A stretch of DNA of 64,000 nt from Phyto melanocephala. Taxonomy: Eukaryota; Arthropoda; Insecta; Diptera; Rhinophoridae. The notes under the pieces are model-generated. The model was not told the origin of the DNA. It made no database searches and was given only the letters and a program-made list of their open reading frames with translations. The position numbers and the translations under genes were made by a program. The stretch spans positions 111,637,128 to 111,701,127 of the forward strand of contig OW799234.1 in assembly GCA_941918925.1 (NCBI GenBank). Reading direction: 5' to 3'. Below are positions 35,195 to 47,485 of the stretch, in pieces (the stretch's first letter is position 1; each line of letters opens with the position of its first letter).

Positions 35195-35958
35195 CCAGCT
35201 AATACCCATCGTAATGAAATAAGAATTTTTTAGTTCAAAAATATATTTATTTTGCATTTGCCACGCCTACTATTACTAAATCAACCATTTCTTATTCAAA
35301 TAATCATATAGACGTCAAAGTGTCTCTTGCAAAATTTGGGTACTCTAACTATTATCGCTTCCCAGATATACGAATTTTTGTATTTAATTCATATGAAAGA
35401 TGCCACGCCCACTATTACTAAAGCATCCATTTCTTATCAAAATAGTCATATAGATCTCAAAGCTTCTCGTGCAAAATTTGGGTACTCTAACAATTATCGC
35501 ATCCCGAATATACGAATTTTAGTATTGCTATGAGATTTGCCACGCCCACTATTTCTAATGTATCCATTTTTTACAGAAATGTTTATTTGGGTGTCCAAGT
35601 TGCTCTTGCAAAATTTTAGTACTCTAATTGACATCGTTTTCCAAATATACAAAATTTAATATTTAGTTCATGTGGCCACGCCTACCATTGAAAGTCCGCC
35701 CATTTTTTACTCAAATGTTCGTGTGGATGTCAAAGTTTACCGTACCTCATTTGAAGACTCTAGCTGCATTAAATTTCGTGATATATAATATTTAATACTT
35801 ATCCTTTAATAGGGCGTGGCACCCTATAGCCTATAGATCCTTCCAGACATACTGAAAGATTCTGTGAAAATTTCAAGGAAATCGGTCCAGCCGTTTAACT
35901 GTCTAAAAACCACAAACAAACATACAAACACACATTGATTTTTATATACATATATAGA
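35195..35958 (-). mobile_element. non-autonomous Helitron, family F2
   Basis: Read on the minus strand it starts TCTATATATGTATATAAAAA, preceded by A. It ends GGGTATTAGCTGG followed by T: a CTGG (CTRR) terminus. The body holds four tandem units of about 140 bp, each with GCCACGCC(C/T)AC(T) and TTTGGGTACTCTAAC (about 35262, 35402, 35538, 35674), plus CCGATTTCCTTGAAATTTTC near the 5' end, wording shared with other Helitron-type repeats of flies. No Rep/helicase gene is present. The 3' limit is less certain than the 5' limit. Confidence 0.7.
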
Positions 35959-36118
35959 TTGTTTACTTACTATGAAAAGTTTAAATGGAAATAAATATAA
36001 ATAAATATTTAAATATTAAAAAAAATAATTTTATTAGGCAGATAATTTTCTGGCATTAAAGTGTTTAGATAAAATCGGCCATTCTTTAGCCGTGGTTGAA
36101 GAGTCCTTGGTCTAAAAT

Positions 36119-38458
36119 ATGAAATATTTAAGTAAAAAGTCAAGTGATGAATCAGAAATTAGTAATTTATTCGCTGAATTTTTTGTCCCTTCTTACTCTA
36201 ATGCCGAATAAGAATCTATCCATTTAACGTTCACCCTATTCAAAAAACATCACATCCATTACTAAATACTACATACATTATAAAATGCTTAAAAAACTTA
36301 AAATCCTTATTAATGTTTGGAGCAGATGGCATATAAAGTTGTGTTTTGAAATATTGTACACCAGCTATTGCAACACCTCTGTCAATTATATTTAATATTT
36401 CACTAAAATATTAATACTTCCCTAATATTTGAAAAGAATCGTTTCTCGCTCTTTTATTCAAATCTGGCAATAGCAAACTATAGAGGCGTAGCAGAACTAT
36501 GCCTCTTTTTTTGAAACTATTTGAGAAATGTTTTTATTGACTCCCTCGCTTATCGAGTGTCCCCATTAATAACACCATGTCCGCACGCAAAGAAAAACCA
36601 TGGTTACGACATGATCACGACGGTCATATTATTTTTTCTAAAACAATATTTGGTTGTCGAAAACAAGTCATAGTTATTTTTGTTTCATTTCATCATATAT
36701 TTTGTCACGATAATGAAGCATTTGTTTGAATTGTATCATTTAATGATTACTTTTCGTAAAAATTTCAAAATGGTTATCATTTAAAAATAGTATGATTCAA
36801 AGAATTTAATTTGACAAAAATAACATTATATTCAAAATCATTAAAAATTAAAAATAATCATTAAATAATAAGTGAGACAACAGTATGATAACAAGTTAAT
36901 CAAGCTATGATTTTTTAATAATAATAATTTGATTTCAACAGTTCTTCTTCTTGCTGAATAAATTTTTATTATTTTAAAAGTTTGAGATGTCAAAAAAAGG
37001 AACAAAAATTTTGAAAAATTAAAGAAAATTTAAAAATAAACGAGAAAATGTAAAAAAATATTGGTATAAAAATTGCAATTAAATTGGTAAGTACAATCAA
37101 TATGTGTATGTTACAGCAAAAGACAATAATTTGCCGTAAAAAAGCAAAGATTGTCGATTTCAATTGTAGTCATATATATGATTATTGAATGATACTTAAA
37201 ATAAACATAATAATGATAACTGGTAACCATTATTATTTTAAACATAATCATACAATTTAATCATAGTATGTTGCTCTTCGATTATGGTTATTACAACCAT
37301 ATTTTTTCTTTGCGTGCGCATGGATTTTGTAAAGGATCTTCAGCTATGACTAATATTCTCCAACTAACAACTTTGGGTAATGAAGAATTTACTATTGATC
37401 AATATACTGATGTTATTTATATTGATTTTAATAGAATCTTTGACAAAGTTAATCACAAACTTCTACTAAAAAACTGGATATAATGGGCTTTAATAATATT
37501 TATTTAAGCTGGTTAAAGTCATATCTTTTATACAGAACACAGTCCGTTAATTTTAATTCCACAAAGTCTAGAAATATTTTGGTGAAATGCGGTGTCCCGC
37601 AGGGAAGCCACCTCGGCCCCATTTTATTTTTACATCTTATCAACGATTTACCTAAAGCAATAAGTTATTCCAATACACTGATGTTGACGGATGATGTTAA
37701 AATATTTTAAATATTTAAACATTTATCAGATCATACCTATCTTCAAAATGGCTTAGAAAATTTTTATTGTTTGTGTAACCTTAATTTAATGAAAATTAAC
37801 CTGAAAAAATATAAGCACGTGACTCTTTTGAATAGGTGTGATGCTTTTAATCACTACTATATCAATGGCTATAAACTGGAGTCGGTAAATGAAAATGTTA
37901 CGGATTTAGGTATTTTGTTAGATCCAAAAATAAACTTGATACAACACATCACGTTAGCTGTTAATAAGGCTCGTGGAATCTTGGCTTTCATCAAAAGATG
38001 GGCTAAAGAATTTTACAACCCTTTCATCACCAAAAGATTGTTTATGTCACTTGTAAGACCGATTTTAGAATCATATTGATCTTATCAAATATGTCAAGAA
38101 ACAATTTTTACTTTTTTCTCTTAGAGATGTATATCGGGAATATTTGTACATCGTCGCCATCCTTTGATTCGGCTGTCAACATATAAAAGTCTTCAAATTA
38201 TGCTTAACATTTCATGTCTCCTAAATCTTTTAAATGGAAATGTATCATCCGATACATTGAATGTTCCTCAACGGACGCTACGTTTTAATAATTCACTTTA
38301 TGTAAAAACATTTAAATCAAACTACGAAATTGCAGATCAGTTAAGGAAATTATGTTGTTTGACTACTTAATTTTCTGCATAAAAAATAAATTGTTTAATA
38401 TAATATTTAGTCTGTAAGGATTATATTCCTTATAGACTTAAATAACTAAATAAATAAT
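36119..38458 (+). pseudogene. Jockey-like LINE ORF2 (reverse transcriptase), split by a Z element
   Basis: Plus-strand order: SDESEISNLFAEFF; KSLLMFGADGI with SCVLKYCTPAIATPLS; a Z insertion (36583-37318); HGFCKGSSAMTNILQ; DVIYIDFNRIFDKVNHKLL (motif A, catalytic Asp present); CGVPQGSHLGPILF (motif B'); LTDDVKIF (motif C, F/YADD changed to TDD, both Asp kept); LMKINLKKYKHVT; VRPILESY; and a thumb region to about 38370. The tail ends AATAACTAAATAAATAA, a 3' end usual in Jockey-clade elements. Frameshifts and stops are scattered. The N-terminal endonuclease and ORF1 are absent, consistent with 5' truncation. Confidence 0.88.
36583..37318 (+). mobile_element. Z-family terminal-inverted-repeat element, copy Z1
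   Basis: Ends CGCACGCAAAGAAAAACCAT (36583) and its near inverse ATTTTTTCTTTGCGTGCG (to 37318) bound about 736 bp without coding content. The interior is rich in ATCATTnnn and TTATGATT phrases, and the sequence just inside each end is again partly palindromic (CCATGGTT, GGTTATTACAACC). It splits a LINE reverse transcriptase between ...NNTM and HGFCKGS, with CATG next to both junctions. I cannot assign a superfamily. Copy Z2 (45411-46135) is inverted relative to it. Confidence 0.75.
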
Positions 38459-39212
38459 ATAGACAAGTAACATTTCATATGCTCGGAGAAACTAAACTGG
38501 TCAATCTAATCACTAGACCTATTTCGTGAAATTAATCGTTCATTTAATGTTACCTTTAGTCAAATATATAGTGTATACAATATATGGTGTATGACCATCA
38601 TTTTAAATTTCTAAAAGCACCAAAACCGAAATAGCGTGCAATAAAAAAAAAACAGTAAGTTAAGCAGTGCTAACATTTTATTATATTTATATTATAAAAT
38701 TATAAATTTTCTTATAAAAAACACATATAAATATATATTTTTTTTTAATTCTTTGGGGTAGCATTTCAACTCACAAAGTGGTCTAATTAAACCAATGTAT
38801 ATTCTCTAGCTAAGGAATGACAAATATAATTAGTCTGTCCTTTAAATTTTTTTAAAACTTGAAATTACCAACAACTTTCTACCACTAAGTTCCCTTCTCG
38901 ATCTGGCTAGACCACCATCATAATAAATAGTAAATAAGAATGTAGAAATCAGTATTGCACATGAATTGGTAGTTCACAATTTCAAATTTACCAACTAATT
39001 GTAAATCAAAAAGTAAGCTTAATAAGACACTTCTAGCATACTGTAAAACATGATAAACAAGCGATTGGTCTTATATTATTTCAAACAACTATTCGGCGTA
39101 TTGAAATGGTCTTTAAGCTTCAGCTCTTGAGTAAATTACACCTTCAAAGCATGTAAATTAAAATTTTCACTCAAAATTCGCATAAGTGATGTTCATGAAA
39201 TATTTCATTATT
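38459..39212. other. A+T-rich sequence, no gene seen
   Basis: Nothing was recognised. Confidence 0.45.
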
Positions 39213-39577
39213 GGTCATGACGACAAGTCAAGGTTGACAGCTCTTCTGCCACACTATCAAGAACAATAACAATGTTTTCCACAGAAAGAACTGGGCGAGC
39301 ATGTACAGATGTTTTCACATTTTCTACAGACCCGGTTTGCTGAAATTCGCGAATAATTCTCCTGATTGTGGACACGTTTGGTTGGTTGTGCTGACGAACA
39401 ATTTCACGAAGTGCACTTTGGTTTAAACGCCTATATTCGTGAAGGGCTTCAACAGTCTTAAATGTGACTTAATTGTGACTTTTTCCATGGTTGAATTTAT
39501 CAAATACTGGAAAAAAAATATTTGACGTTTGGCGTGACTCACAATTAACATTGTGCATTATGGTGGGACCACCCTTT
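39213..39577 (-). pseudogene. mariner transposase N-terminal relic
   Basis: On the minus strand from ATG at 39488, after a frameshift, it reads VEALHEYRRLNQSALREIVR, then QHNQPNVSTIRRIIREFQQT, then GSVENVKTSVHARPVLSVEN and VAEELS. This is the full HTH pair and linker of the mariner subfamily also seen at 9.5 kb. The end at 39561-39577 is (A)AAGGGTGGTCCCACCA on the minus strand, close to the decayed end at 10600-10615. The catalytic domain and the other end are missing, and a stop follows CRHDQ. The HTH is the best preserved of all mariner pieces here. Confidence 0.8.
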
Positions 39578-39579
39578 AT

Positions 39580-42510
39580 AAATGAGCATATGTTCTATAT
39601 CATACAGTAAATAGTGTTTTACATTAAATAATAAAAATAAAAAATAATAAATATCTCTATCTTTCTATGAATTAATGATGTTTAAAGCATTATTAAGGAT
39701 ATTTAAAGCTTCATTAAAAAAGTTTTATTACACTGGTAGACATTGTTTTAAATATTAATTAATAAAAGAACATGCATCATTATTTTATAACGCAATAAAC
39801 AAACAAAAATGTTCAAAAAAATTATAACAAGAACAAACAACTTAAAATAAATAAAAGTAAGAGTCTCCTACTACTACTACTACTACACAAATAAGTAAGT
39901 AAATAACTGATCACACTATAAACAGCTAAAACAGCATCAACAGCAGCCTTACTGCCTTCATCAACATTACAAGTAGTTGTATGATGATTAGCAACGGCAT
40001 CACTATGACTTACTAACTACTTAACCGCAAATGAAACTTACAACTACTACCGCCAACTATCCTTTTCTTAAAAAGTATAATTATTAAGCACACCCGCTGT
40101 TGTTTTAATACATCTTGTACACATCAAAAATCTTTTAAGCTTTTTGCAAGTTTTTTCGTTTTTTTTTAAATTGGGCTGCCTTGTCTGTAAGATTGAGTTA
40201 AAAATCATTTTCTTATTTGTTGCTCCTTCGCTTTTTGTGGCCTTTAATACAGTTGAATCCAAGTAGTTAATATTGTAAACTGTTTGGACTACTGACTGCA
40301 TGGGCAATTTTTTTAATTTTACAGTGGGAGTTTATTGGCTTCTTAATTCAGTTTTTTTTTCTCCGTTTCGCGTTTAAATTTTTTTTGTTGTTGTTGTTAT
40401 TTTCGAATTTGCGGTTTGAAACAGTAGGGAGTCATTCGTTTAATAAGTTTTAATCACACGTGTTGACAGGCGAAAATAATACCCAAGATTTACCTGATCC
40501 TCTCAATGTGAAGTGTAAAAAACTTTTCCTTTTGTATTAAGAACGCGTGGTTGCAAATGAATGAATGCGATGTATCGATGATAAATTGTTGTTAAATGAT
40601 CATGTATGCAACTCAAGACGATACAGACGAAATGAAATAAGGAAACGAAATGCGAAAAAAGTCAAATGGTTACAGAGCCCAGTTATTAACAAAAGCTGGT
40701 TTTAATTTTAATAATTTTGTGTTTTTCGCATGATTTGACAAGGGAAAAGAATAATTAACTGCATACTTTAATTTAATTTTTTCGGAGATATTTTGTTTAT
40801 AAAAGTTGACAATATAAGTTAAAATACAGTTGTTAAATCTATTATGAGGAATAAAGCTACCTCATTCGAATGTGCTTATATTTTTTTCTAGATAAATAGA
40901 ATGGAGAGAATAATAAAATATGCAGGGATTATCGCTAGTAGCCAGAACATAAATATCATAGATTCGGAAAGTTGTGGTTAGTGCAACAGTAGTAGTGTGG
41001 GCATATCGTCCATAATGCCTAAAAATTTTATTTTTGAAATTTGTCCTTTTTACTTAATTTCTTTCTGTTTTGTTTTGCATGTTAACACCTTGACCCAAAC
41101 ACCAAAAACTTAGTGGTAGCAAATAATGCAAAAGTGCAATAAAACGATCACAAATTTTCTGCAATCAAAATCTTAATTGATTTTAGCATAAATTGCGTGA
41201 TTTCAATTTACATCTCATCTCAAGTAAAAAAAAACACGTTAAAGTTTTATTACTGCATCCATAATTTCATTTGCTTTAAATAAAGCCAGTCTACACACAC
41301 ACTGAGGTCTTGCTGGCGATCAACCAATTTAAAAAAGAGAGAAAACAACAAAACAAAAACATTAACAAATTTGTTTTTGATTTAGTAACGAACACTAAAA
41401 TGACTAATGATAAATTGCGGTGTGTCCTTGTCGTTTATGCCACCACAGCAATTAAAGGAAACAAACATATTCAATGAAAATTGCATGTATGATCACAACG
41501 TTGACATTGAAGCCTGAAATTCGCAAAGATTTTTCTCGTTTTAATTTCACAAAATTAACATTTTAATAAAATTTAATATTGCTTTTGTACCGCTTAATAA
41601 AGCTAAGAAAAAAATAAACATTCAAGTAGAATTCTGGGTCGAACGACTTTTTAATCAAGACCAACTGGATGTGTAAAGGTAAAAAAGAAGTTGTAAATAT
41701 GTCTTTATACTTTTTATATCTGTTCTGTCGGTCTGTTTGTTGATTTGTGTGAAAAAACATAAATTTAGTGACATAAAACACGAAAATCTTCAAATTACCT
41801 TGTAAAAACAGTTTCTTTGAAAATCTGTTTCACGGCAGGCTTTTATGTTTTATCGCTTAAAGTAAAAAGAAAAGAAAATAAAATTTAACTCCACTTGCTG
41901 TTGAAGTTTTACAAATTTTTATTCATTATGTGGCTTCTTACATTGAGATTTACTACTTATTTATTTATATTCATAAAATGATCTTAATTTCTTCACAAAG
42001 TCGTGGCACAACTACACAAATGACTTAAGTACTTTTATATATAAAATAATGTATGCAAATAGTACCAACTTAATTCAGTTAATTTCCTTCTTTATTTATA
42101 TTTTAATTTTAATTGTAAATTTCCCCCTTTTGTAAATGTCTAGTGAATAATTTCTATCAGTGAAAAACATTTAATTGCAACTGCAGTTGTATTTATAATT
42201 TTTATAAAAATCAAATGTAGTTTTTGAATAGTCATAGTCTTATTGCCATATTCATGTTTTAGATTTATTGAAGATTTATTTTACAAATTTCTGTACAATT
42301 TCAAATAAGCCATTGATAAACTTAAAATATTTTTTATGGATACGACAAAGTTTTATTTTATATAAATTTTTAAAAAATAAAAATTTTAAATTTTGTATAT
42401 ACCGTGTGTCCTAGCAAGAGCGACGTATTTAGATTTGCCACCATTGCGTATGGTGATGGGGTTGTATAGTGATTTATTTTGCAGTTGCACGTAGTAACTA
42501 CGCAGTCAAA
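39580..42510. other. A+T-rich sequence, no gene seen
   Basis: Apart from the CTA microsatellite, no gene or repeat was recognised. Two short minus-strand frames (40068-40307 and 41563-41793) show no family features. Confidence 0.4.
39868..39886. repeat. (CTA)n microsatellite
   Basis: Six CTA units. Confidence 0.9.
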
Positions 42511-42513
42511 GAA

Positions 42514-43737
42514 TCTATATATATAAAAGTGAAACTCTGTGTGTGTGTGTGTTAGCTATAGACTCCGAAACTGTAAAACCGATCGGGCTGAAACTTTGGT
42601 AAGTTGTTGTACACATACCAGGGAGTGTTTATGGGTGCAAAAAAGTGGGCGGGGCCACGCCCATAAAAAATTAGTTATCAGTTTTAGCTACTTGCACTCG
42701 ACCGATTTTTCTGAAACTTTGCACACATATCACGCTAACACGACGAAATAATTTTGTGATAAGAAAAGTGGGCGGGGCCACGCCCCTAAAAAAGTTTTAA
42801 TTTTGAGGTACTTGCACTCGACCGATTTTTCTGAAACTTTGCACACATATCGAGCTGTCATGACTAAATAATTCCGTGGTTTTAAAAGTGGGCAGTGCCA
42901 CGCCCATAAAAAAAAGGTATCATTTTGAGGTAGTTGCACTGGACCGATTATTCTGAAACTTTGCGCACATATTGAGCTGTTATGCCTTTACAATTTCGTG
43001 ATTAGAAAAGTGGGCAGGGCCACGCCCATAAAAACAATTATAATTTTGAGGTACTTGCACTGGTCCGATTTTTCTGAAACTTGGCACACATATTAAGCTG
43101 TTATGACCTTATAATTTTGTGATTAGAAAAGTGGGCAGGGCCACGCCCATAAAAAAAAGTTATAATTTTGAGGTACTTGCACTGGACCGATTTTTCTGAA
43201 ACTTTGCACACATACTAAGCTGTAATGACTTTACAATTTCGTGATTAAAAAAGTGGGCGGGGCCACGCCCAAAAAAAGTTTATAATTTTGAGGTACTTGC
43301 ACCAGACCGATTTTCTGAAACTTTGCACACATATCGAGCTGTCATGACTAAATAATTTCGTGATTAGAAAAGTGGGCAGTGCCACGCCCATAAAAAAAGG
43401 TATCATTTTGAGGTAGTTGCACTGGACCGATTATTCTGAAACTTTGCGCACATATTGAGCTGTTATGACTTTACAATTTCGTGATTAGAAAAGTGGGCAG
43501 GGCCACGCCCATAAAAACAATTATAATTTTGAGGTACTTGCACTGGTCCGATTCTTCTGAAACTTTGCAAACATATTGAGTTGTTACGACTTTACAATTT
43601 CGTGATAAGAAAAGTGGGCAATGCCACTCCCATAAAAAAATTATAATTTTTGGGTTTTTGCACTTGATATTTAATTAAAATTCAGAATTCATTTCGATTC
43701 ATTAAGGGGCGTAGCAACGCGCGCCGGGTTTGGCTAG
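42514..43737 (+). mobile_element. non-autonomous Helitron, family F1, copy 2 (nine-unit array)
   Basis: It starts TCTATATATATAAAAGTG after A and ends GCGCCGGGTTTGGCTAG before T, with the GCGT-AGCA-ACGC hairpin just upstream. The body is nine head-to-tail units of about 120-122 bp marked by GTGGGC(G/A)GGGCCACGCCC (42647, 42769, 42890, 43009, 43130, 43253, 43374, 43493, 43614), more than copies 1 (four) and 3 (five). Units alternate: those at 42890 and 43374 share the variant GTGGGCAGTGCCACGCCC and the following text, pointing to a two-step block duplication. There is no coding capacity. Confidence 0.88.
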
Positions 43738-43998
43738 TATAGAATAAACTTTAATTATTGTAAAAACTGAAGTTTAAAATTTGACTCACTGGAAAAAATT
43801 ACTTGCATTGAGAATTCCACATTCCTTTGATGATGATTGAACACTCAATTAGCAAATCGAAAGCGCTAAGCATGATTTGTACCAATTGAAGCTTGTACGC
43901 ATGAAAATTTATTGCATATTGCTTTTGAAAATGTATATTTCTTAACAACGATGCCGAGTAAAAGTTTTTCGATTCTTGGCCACACTCTCCCTTTATCA
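43738..43998. other. unassigned sequence between Helitron and X2
   Basis: The short minus-strand frame here has no family features; nothing else is seen. Confidence 0.35.
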
Positions 43999-44909
43999 AA
44001 ATCAAAATTGTAGAAATTTCACACGGAATGACAAACCTATATATACCCTTTTTCACTGTGTGAAGGGTATAAAAAGGGTATATATAGGTTTGTCATTCCG
44101 TGTGAAATTTCTACAATTTTGATTTCCGACCCCATAAAGTATATATTTTCTGAAAGCTTATGAATAGGGGAGTCGATTAAGCCCTGTCAGTCTGTCAGTC
44201 TGTCCGTCTGTCCGTTTGACCGTCTGTCCGTGTGTATGTTGAAATCAACTTTTTGAAGCCCCCCGACATCGCTTGGACTCGGGTGAGGTATTAAAATATC
44301 AGAAATATTCGGGAGTAGATCGGTATTGAAAATCAGAAACATCGGTACATAAACAACTGAGATATGAGCAAAAACCCACGACCACCTCGATTTTTTTTCA
44401 CAAAAACAACATTACAACAACAACATACATACATACAAACGTGTATACTGGTTAGAAAAAACGTGGCATCGAATCCCAGCTGAGCCAAAAATTTTTTTTA
44501 TATTTTTTTTTTAAATTTTTTTTTTATTTTTTTTTTTATTTTATTTAATATATTATTTATATTTTTATTATTATTTTTTTTTTAATTTTTTTTTTAATAT
44601 TTTTTTTATTTTTTTTGTTTTGTATTTATTATATATATTTCAATTATTTTAAAAACTTTTTTTTTTAAATTTTTTTTTTTAAATTTTTTTTTTTTAATTT
44701 TTTTTTTTTAATTTTTTTTTTTAATTTTTTTTTTATTTTTTTTTTTAACATACATACGTAAATTTATAATTTTACAATGGGTTGTTTTTATATATGTATG
44801 TACGTATATCATATCGAATGGTGATACAAACTACTGTTATTGCATGACTACACGTTGTGAAGGGTATATCAGATTCGGCACGGCCGAATATAGCGCTCTT
44901 ACTTGTTTT
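43999..44909 (+). mobile_element. X-family repeat, copy X2, with a head-to-head duplicated left end
   Basis: It is the same architecture as X1: left end, GACCCCATAAAGTATATA, a long GTCTGTCC/GTCTGTCAG run (44188-44232) into GTTGAAATCAACTTTTTG, T-tract block (44488-44750), then TGTGAAGGGTATATC and the GATTCGGCACGGCCGAATAT hairpin ending GCTCTTACTTGTTTT. Unlike X1, the first 55 bp are present twice as a perfect inverted repeat (43999-44053 and 44071-44125) around a 17-bp spacer. Sequence identity to X1 is high over the whole body by eye. Confidence 0.85.
44488..44750. repeat. T-tract array inside X2
   Basis: T runs of 7-12 nt are separated by single A to AAA steps, as in X1 but longer. Confidence 0.9.
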
Positions 44910-45410
44910 AACTAAAACTTAGCTGAACTGTTTTTGAGTTATAAGTATTAAGGTATTTCAGGGAAACTTCATTTTTACATAACGGTATATTTAAAAAATT
45001 TGAGCTGTCTTAAAAAATAATCTAATAATCGAAATACATTTTAGGCAAAAAAAAAAAATTAAGTTCATATTATAGATCAGTGTTATCATAAATTGTCTTA
45101 TGGGGCATAAACCTGCATAACTACAAGCGACCAGTGCTTATCTGTTTGTAGAAGACATTACTTTTTTATGCGATATTCCATTTCGAACGTGTACTGAAAA
45201 AGTTGTTGTTTAGATTTTTAAATTAGTTGACTAATGTAATTTGAAAAATAAAATTGAAATAATTATTTTTTGTCAAGATGGAAAAGTTAAATAATTTATT
45301 ATGTAAAATAGGGAGGTTAATATACAATAAAGTGGCAAATCAGCTAATTAAAATTCCTGTAAGCACATTTTTTATTTTTACATATTTTACATATACATAT
45401 GTAGCTAAAT
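44910..45410. other. A+T-rich sequence, no gene seen
   Basis: Nothing was recognised; a short frame from ATG 45278 has no family features and runs into the Z2 element. Confidence 0.4.
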
Positions 45411-46135
45411 ACACGCAAAGAAAAAATATGGTTGTGGTAACCATAATCGAAGAGCAACATACTATGATTGAATTGTATGATTATCGTGAAAACATATAAT
45501 GGTTACCAGTTATCATAATTACGTTTAATTAAAGTATCATTCAATAATCATATATATGACTACAATTGAAATCGCCGATCTTTGCTTTTTTACGGAAAAT
45601 TATTCTCTTTTGCGGTAACATACACATATTGATTGTACTTACCAATTTAATTGCAATTTTTATATAAATATTTTTTTGTAAATTTTCTCGTTTATTTGTA
45701 AATTTTCTTTAATTTTTTAAAATGTTTGTTAATTTCTTTGACATCTCATAAAAATTTTTTCAGCAGAAAGAAGAAGAAGAAATCAAATTATTATTAAAAA
45801 AAAAATCATAACTTGATTAATTTGAAATCATATTGTTGTCTCACCTATCATTTAATGATTATTTGTAATTTTTAATGGTTTTTAATATAAAGTTATTTTT
45901 GTCGTCATAATTTTTTAAAATCATACTATTTTTAAATGAAAACCATTTTGAAATTTTTACGAAAAGTAAACATTAAATGATACAATTCGAACAAATGCTT
46001 GATTATCGTGACAAAATTTATGATGAAATGAAACAAAAATAACTATTACTTGTTTTCGGCAACCAAATATTGTTATAAAAACTATAATATGACCGTCGTG
46101 ATCATGTCGTTACCATGGTTTTTCTTTTCGTGTGT
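45411..46135 (-). mobile_element. Z-family element, copy Z2 (inverted relative to Z1)
   Basis: The left end ACACGCAAAGAAAAAATATG (45411) and the right end CCATGGTTTTTCTTTTCGTG (46112-46131) are inverted repeats and match the right and left ends of Z1. The inside follows Z1 reversed, for example GGTTACCAGTTATCATAAT and CTACAATTGAAATCG (Z1: GATTTCAATTGTAGTC). It is about 725 bp and non-coding. Confidence 0.75.
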
Positions 46136-46261
46136 GTCTAGGATGGATTTTACTTTTAAAAATATCACGTTCAATTATACAACCAGTTTCCAAATATATT
46201 ATATTGTATGGATTTTTGTATTTTTCACATATTTGTAATATTTAAAATGTAATCAAAAATG

Positions 46262-47485
46262 CATGTGTAGTCATGCAATAACAATTGTTTGTATCACCAT
46301 TCATTCCATCTATATATATAAAAGTGAAACTCTGTGTGTGTGTGTTAGCTATAGACTCCGAAACTGTAAAACCGATCGGACTCAAACTTCGGCAAGTTGT
46401 TGTACACATACCAGGGAGTGTTTGTGGGTGGGTGAAAGTGGGCGGGGCCACGCCCATAAAAATTAGTTATCATTTTTAGCTACTTGCACTTGACCGATTT
46501 TTCTGAAACTTTGCACACATATCGAGCTGCCATGACTAAATAATTTCGTGATAAAAAAAGTGGGCGGGGCCACGCCCCTAAAAAAGTTTTAATTTTGAGT
46601 TACTTGCACTGGACCGATGTTTCTGAAACTTTGCACAGATATTGAGCTGTCATGACTTTATAATTTCGTGATAAAAAAAGTGGGCGGGCCACGCCCATAA
46701 AAAAAGTTATAATTTTAGGTACTTGCACTGGACCGATTTTTCTGAAACTTTGCACACACATTGAGCTGTTATGACTTTACAATTTCGTGATTAGAAAAGT
46801 GGGAAGTGCCACGCCCATAAAAAAAGGTATAATTTTGATTAGAAAAGTGGGCAATGCCACGCCTATAAAAAATTATAATTTTTAGGTTTTTGCACTTGAT
46901 ATTCAATTAAAATTCAGAATGCATTTCGATTCATTAAGGGGCGTAGCAACGCGCGCCGGGTTTGGCTAGTATGAAATAAAAAACATACATACAAAAAAAA
47001 CCATCCCATTGCAAAATTATAAATTGAGTTTACTTGTGTTTCCGAAAAAAAAAAATTACAAAAAAATAATAAAAAATTAATAAAAAAAATATTTAAAACA
47101 ATAAAAAAAATTATCAAAAAAATTTACGAAAAATAAATTAAAAAAAAATAAAAATAATTAAAATATAAATATGTAATATATAAAATAAAAAAATAAAATA
47201 TAATTAAAAATTTTTTTTTTTGGCTCACCTTGGATTCGATGCCATGTTTACTCTAACCAGTATGCATGTAGGTTGTTGTTGTAATTGTGAAAAAAACGAG
47301 GTGGTCGTGATTTTTTGCTCATATCTCAGTCAGACGGTCAGGGCTTAATCGACTCCTCTATTCATAAGCTCTCAAAAAATATATACTTTATGGGGTCGGA
47401 AATGAAAATTGTAGAAATTACAAACGGAATGACAAAGCTATAGGTATATACCATTGTGCACCACAGGTGAAGGGTATAAAAAATA
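46262..47485 (-). mobile_element. X-family repeat, copy X4, split by a Helitron
   Basis: Reading from the right end, the order of X is reversed: ATACCCTTCACCTGTGGTG (47472), GACCCCATAAAGTATATATT (47393), GACTGAGATATGAGC, CGAGGTGGTCG, then an A-tract block (47045-47222), CATCCCAT-type phrase (47003) and TATTTCATA. After the Helitron at 46309-46969 come GGAATGAATGGTGATAC and TGCATGACTACACATG. The terminal TTCGGC hairpin is missing, so this copy is truncated at about 46262. The GTCTGTCC run is reduced to one or two units. Confidence 0.8.
46309..46969 (+). mobile_element. non-autonomous Helitron, family F1, copy 3
   Basis: It starts TCTATATATATAAAAGTG after ...TTCCA and ends GCGCCGGGTTTGGCTAG before TATG. 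It has five GTGGGCG(G)GGCCACGCCC-type marks (46438, 46560, 46679, 46799, 46848), the last unit shortened. It is inserted in X4 between A and T without duplication, as shown by the uninterrupted sequence in X1. Confidence 0.9.

Noticed and set aside
42514..43737. CRISPR-like regular array
   Set aside because: The units are fully homologous minisatellite repeats with no unique spacers, inside a Helitron of a fly genome.
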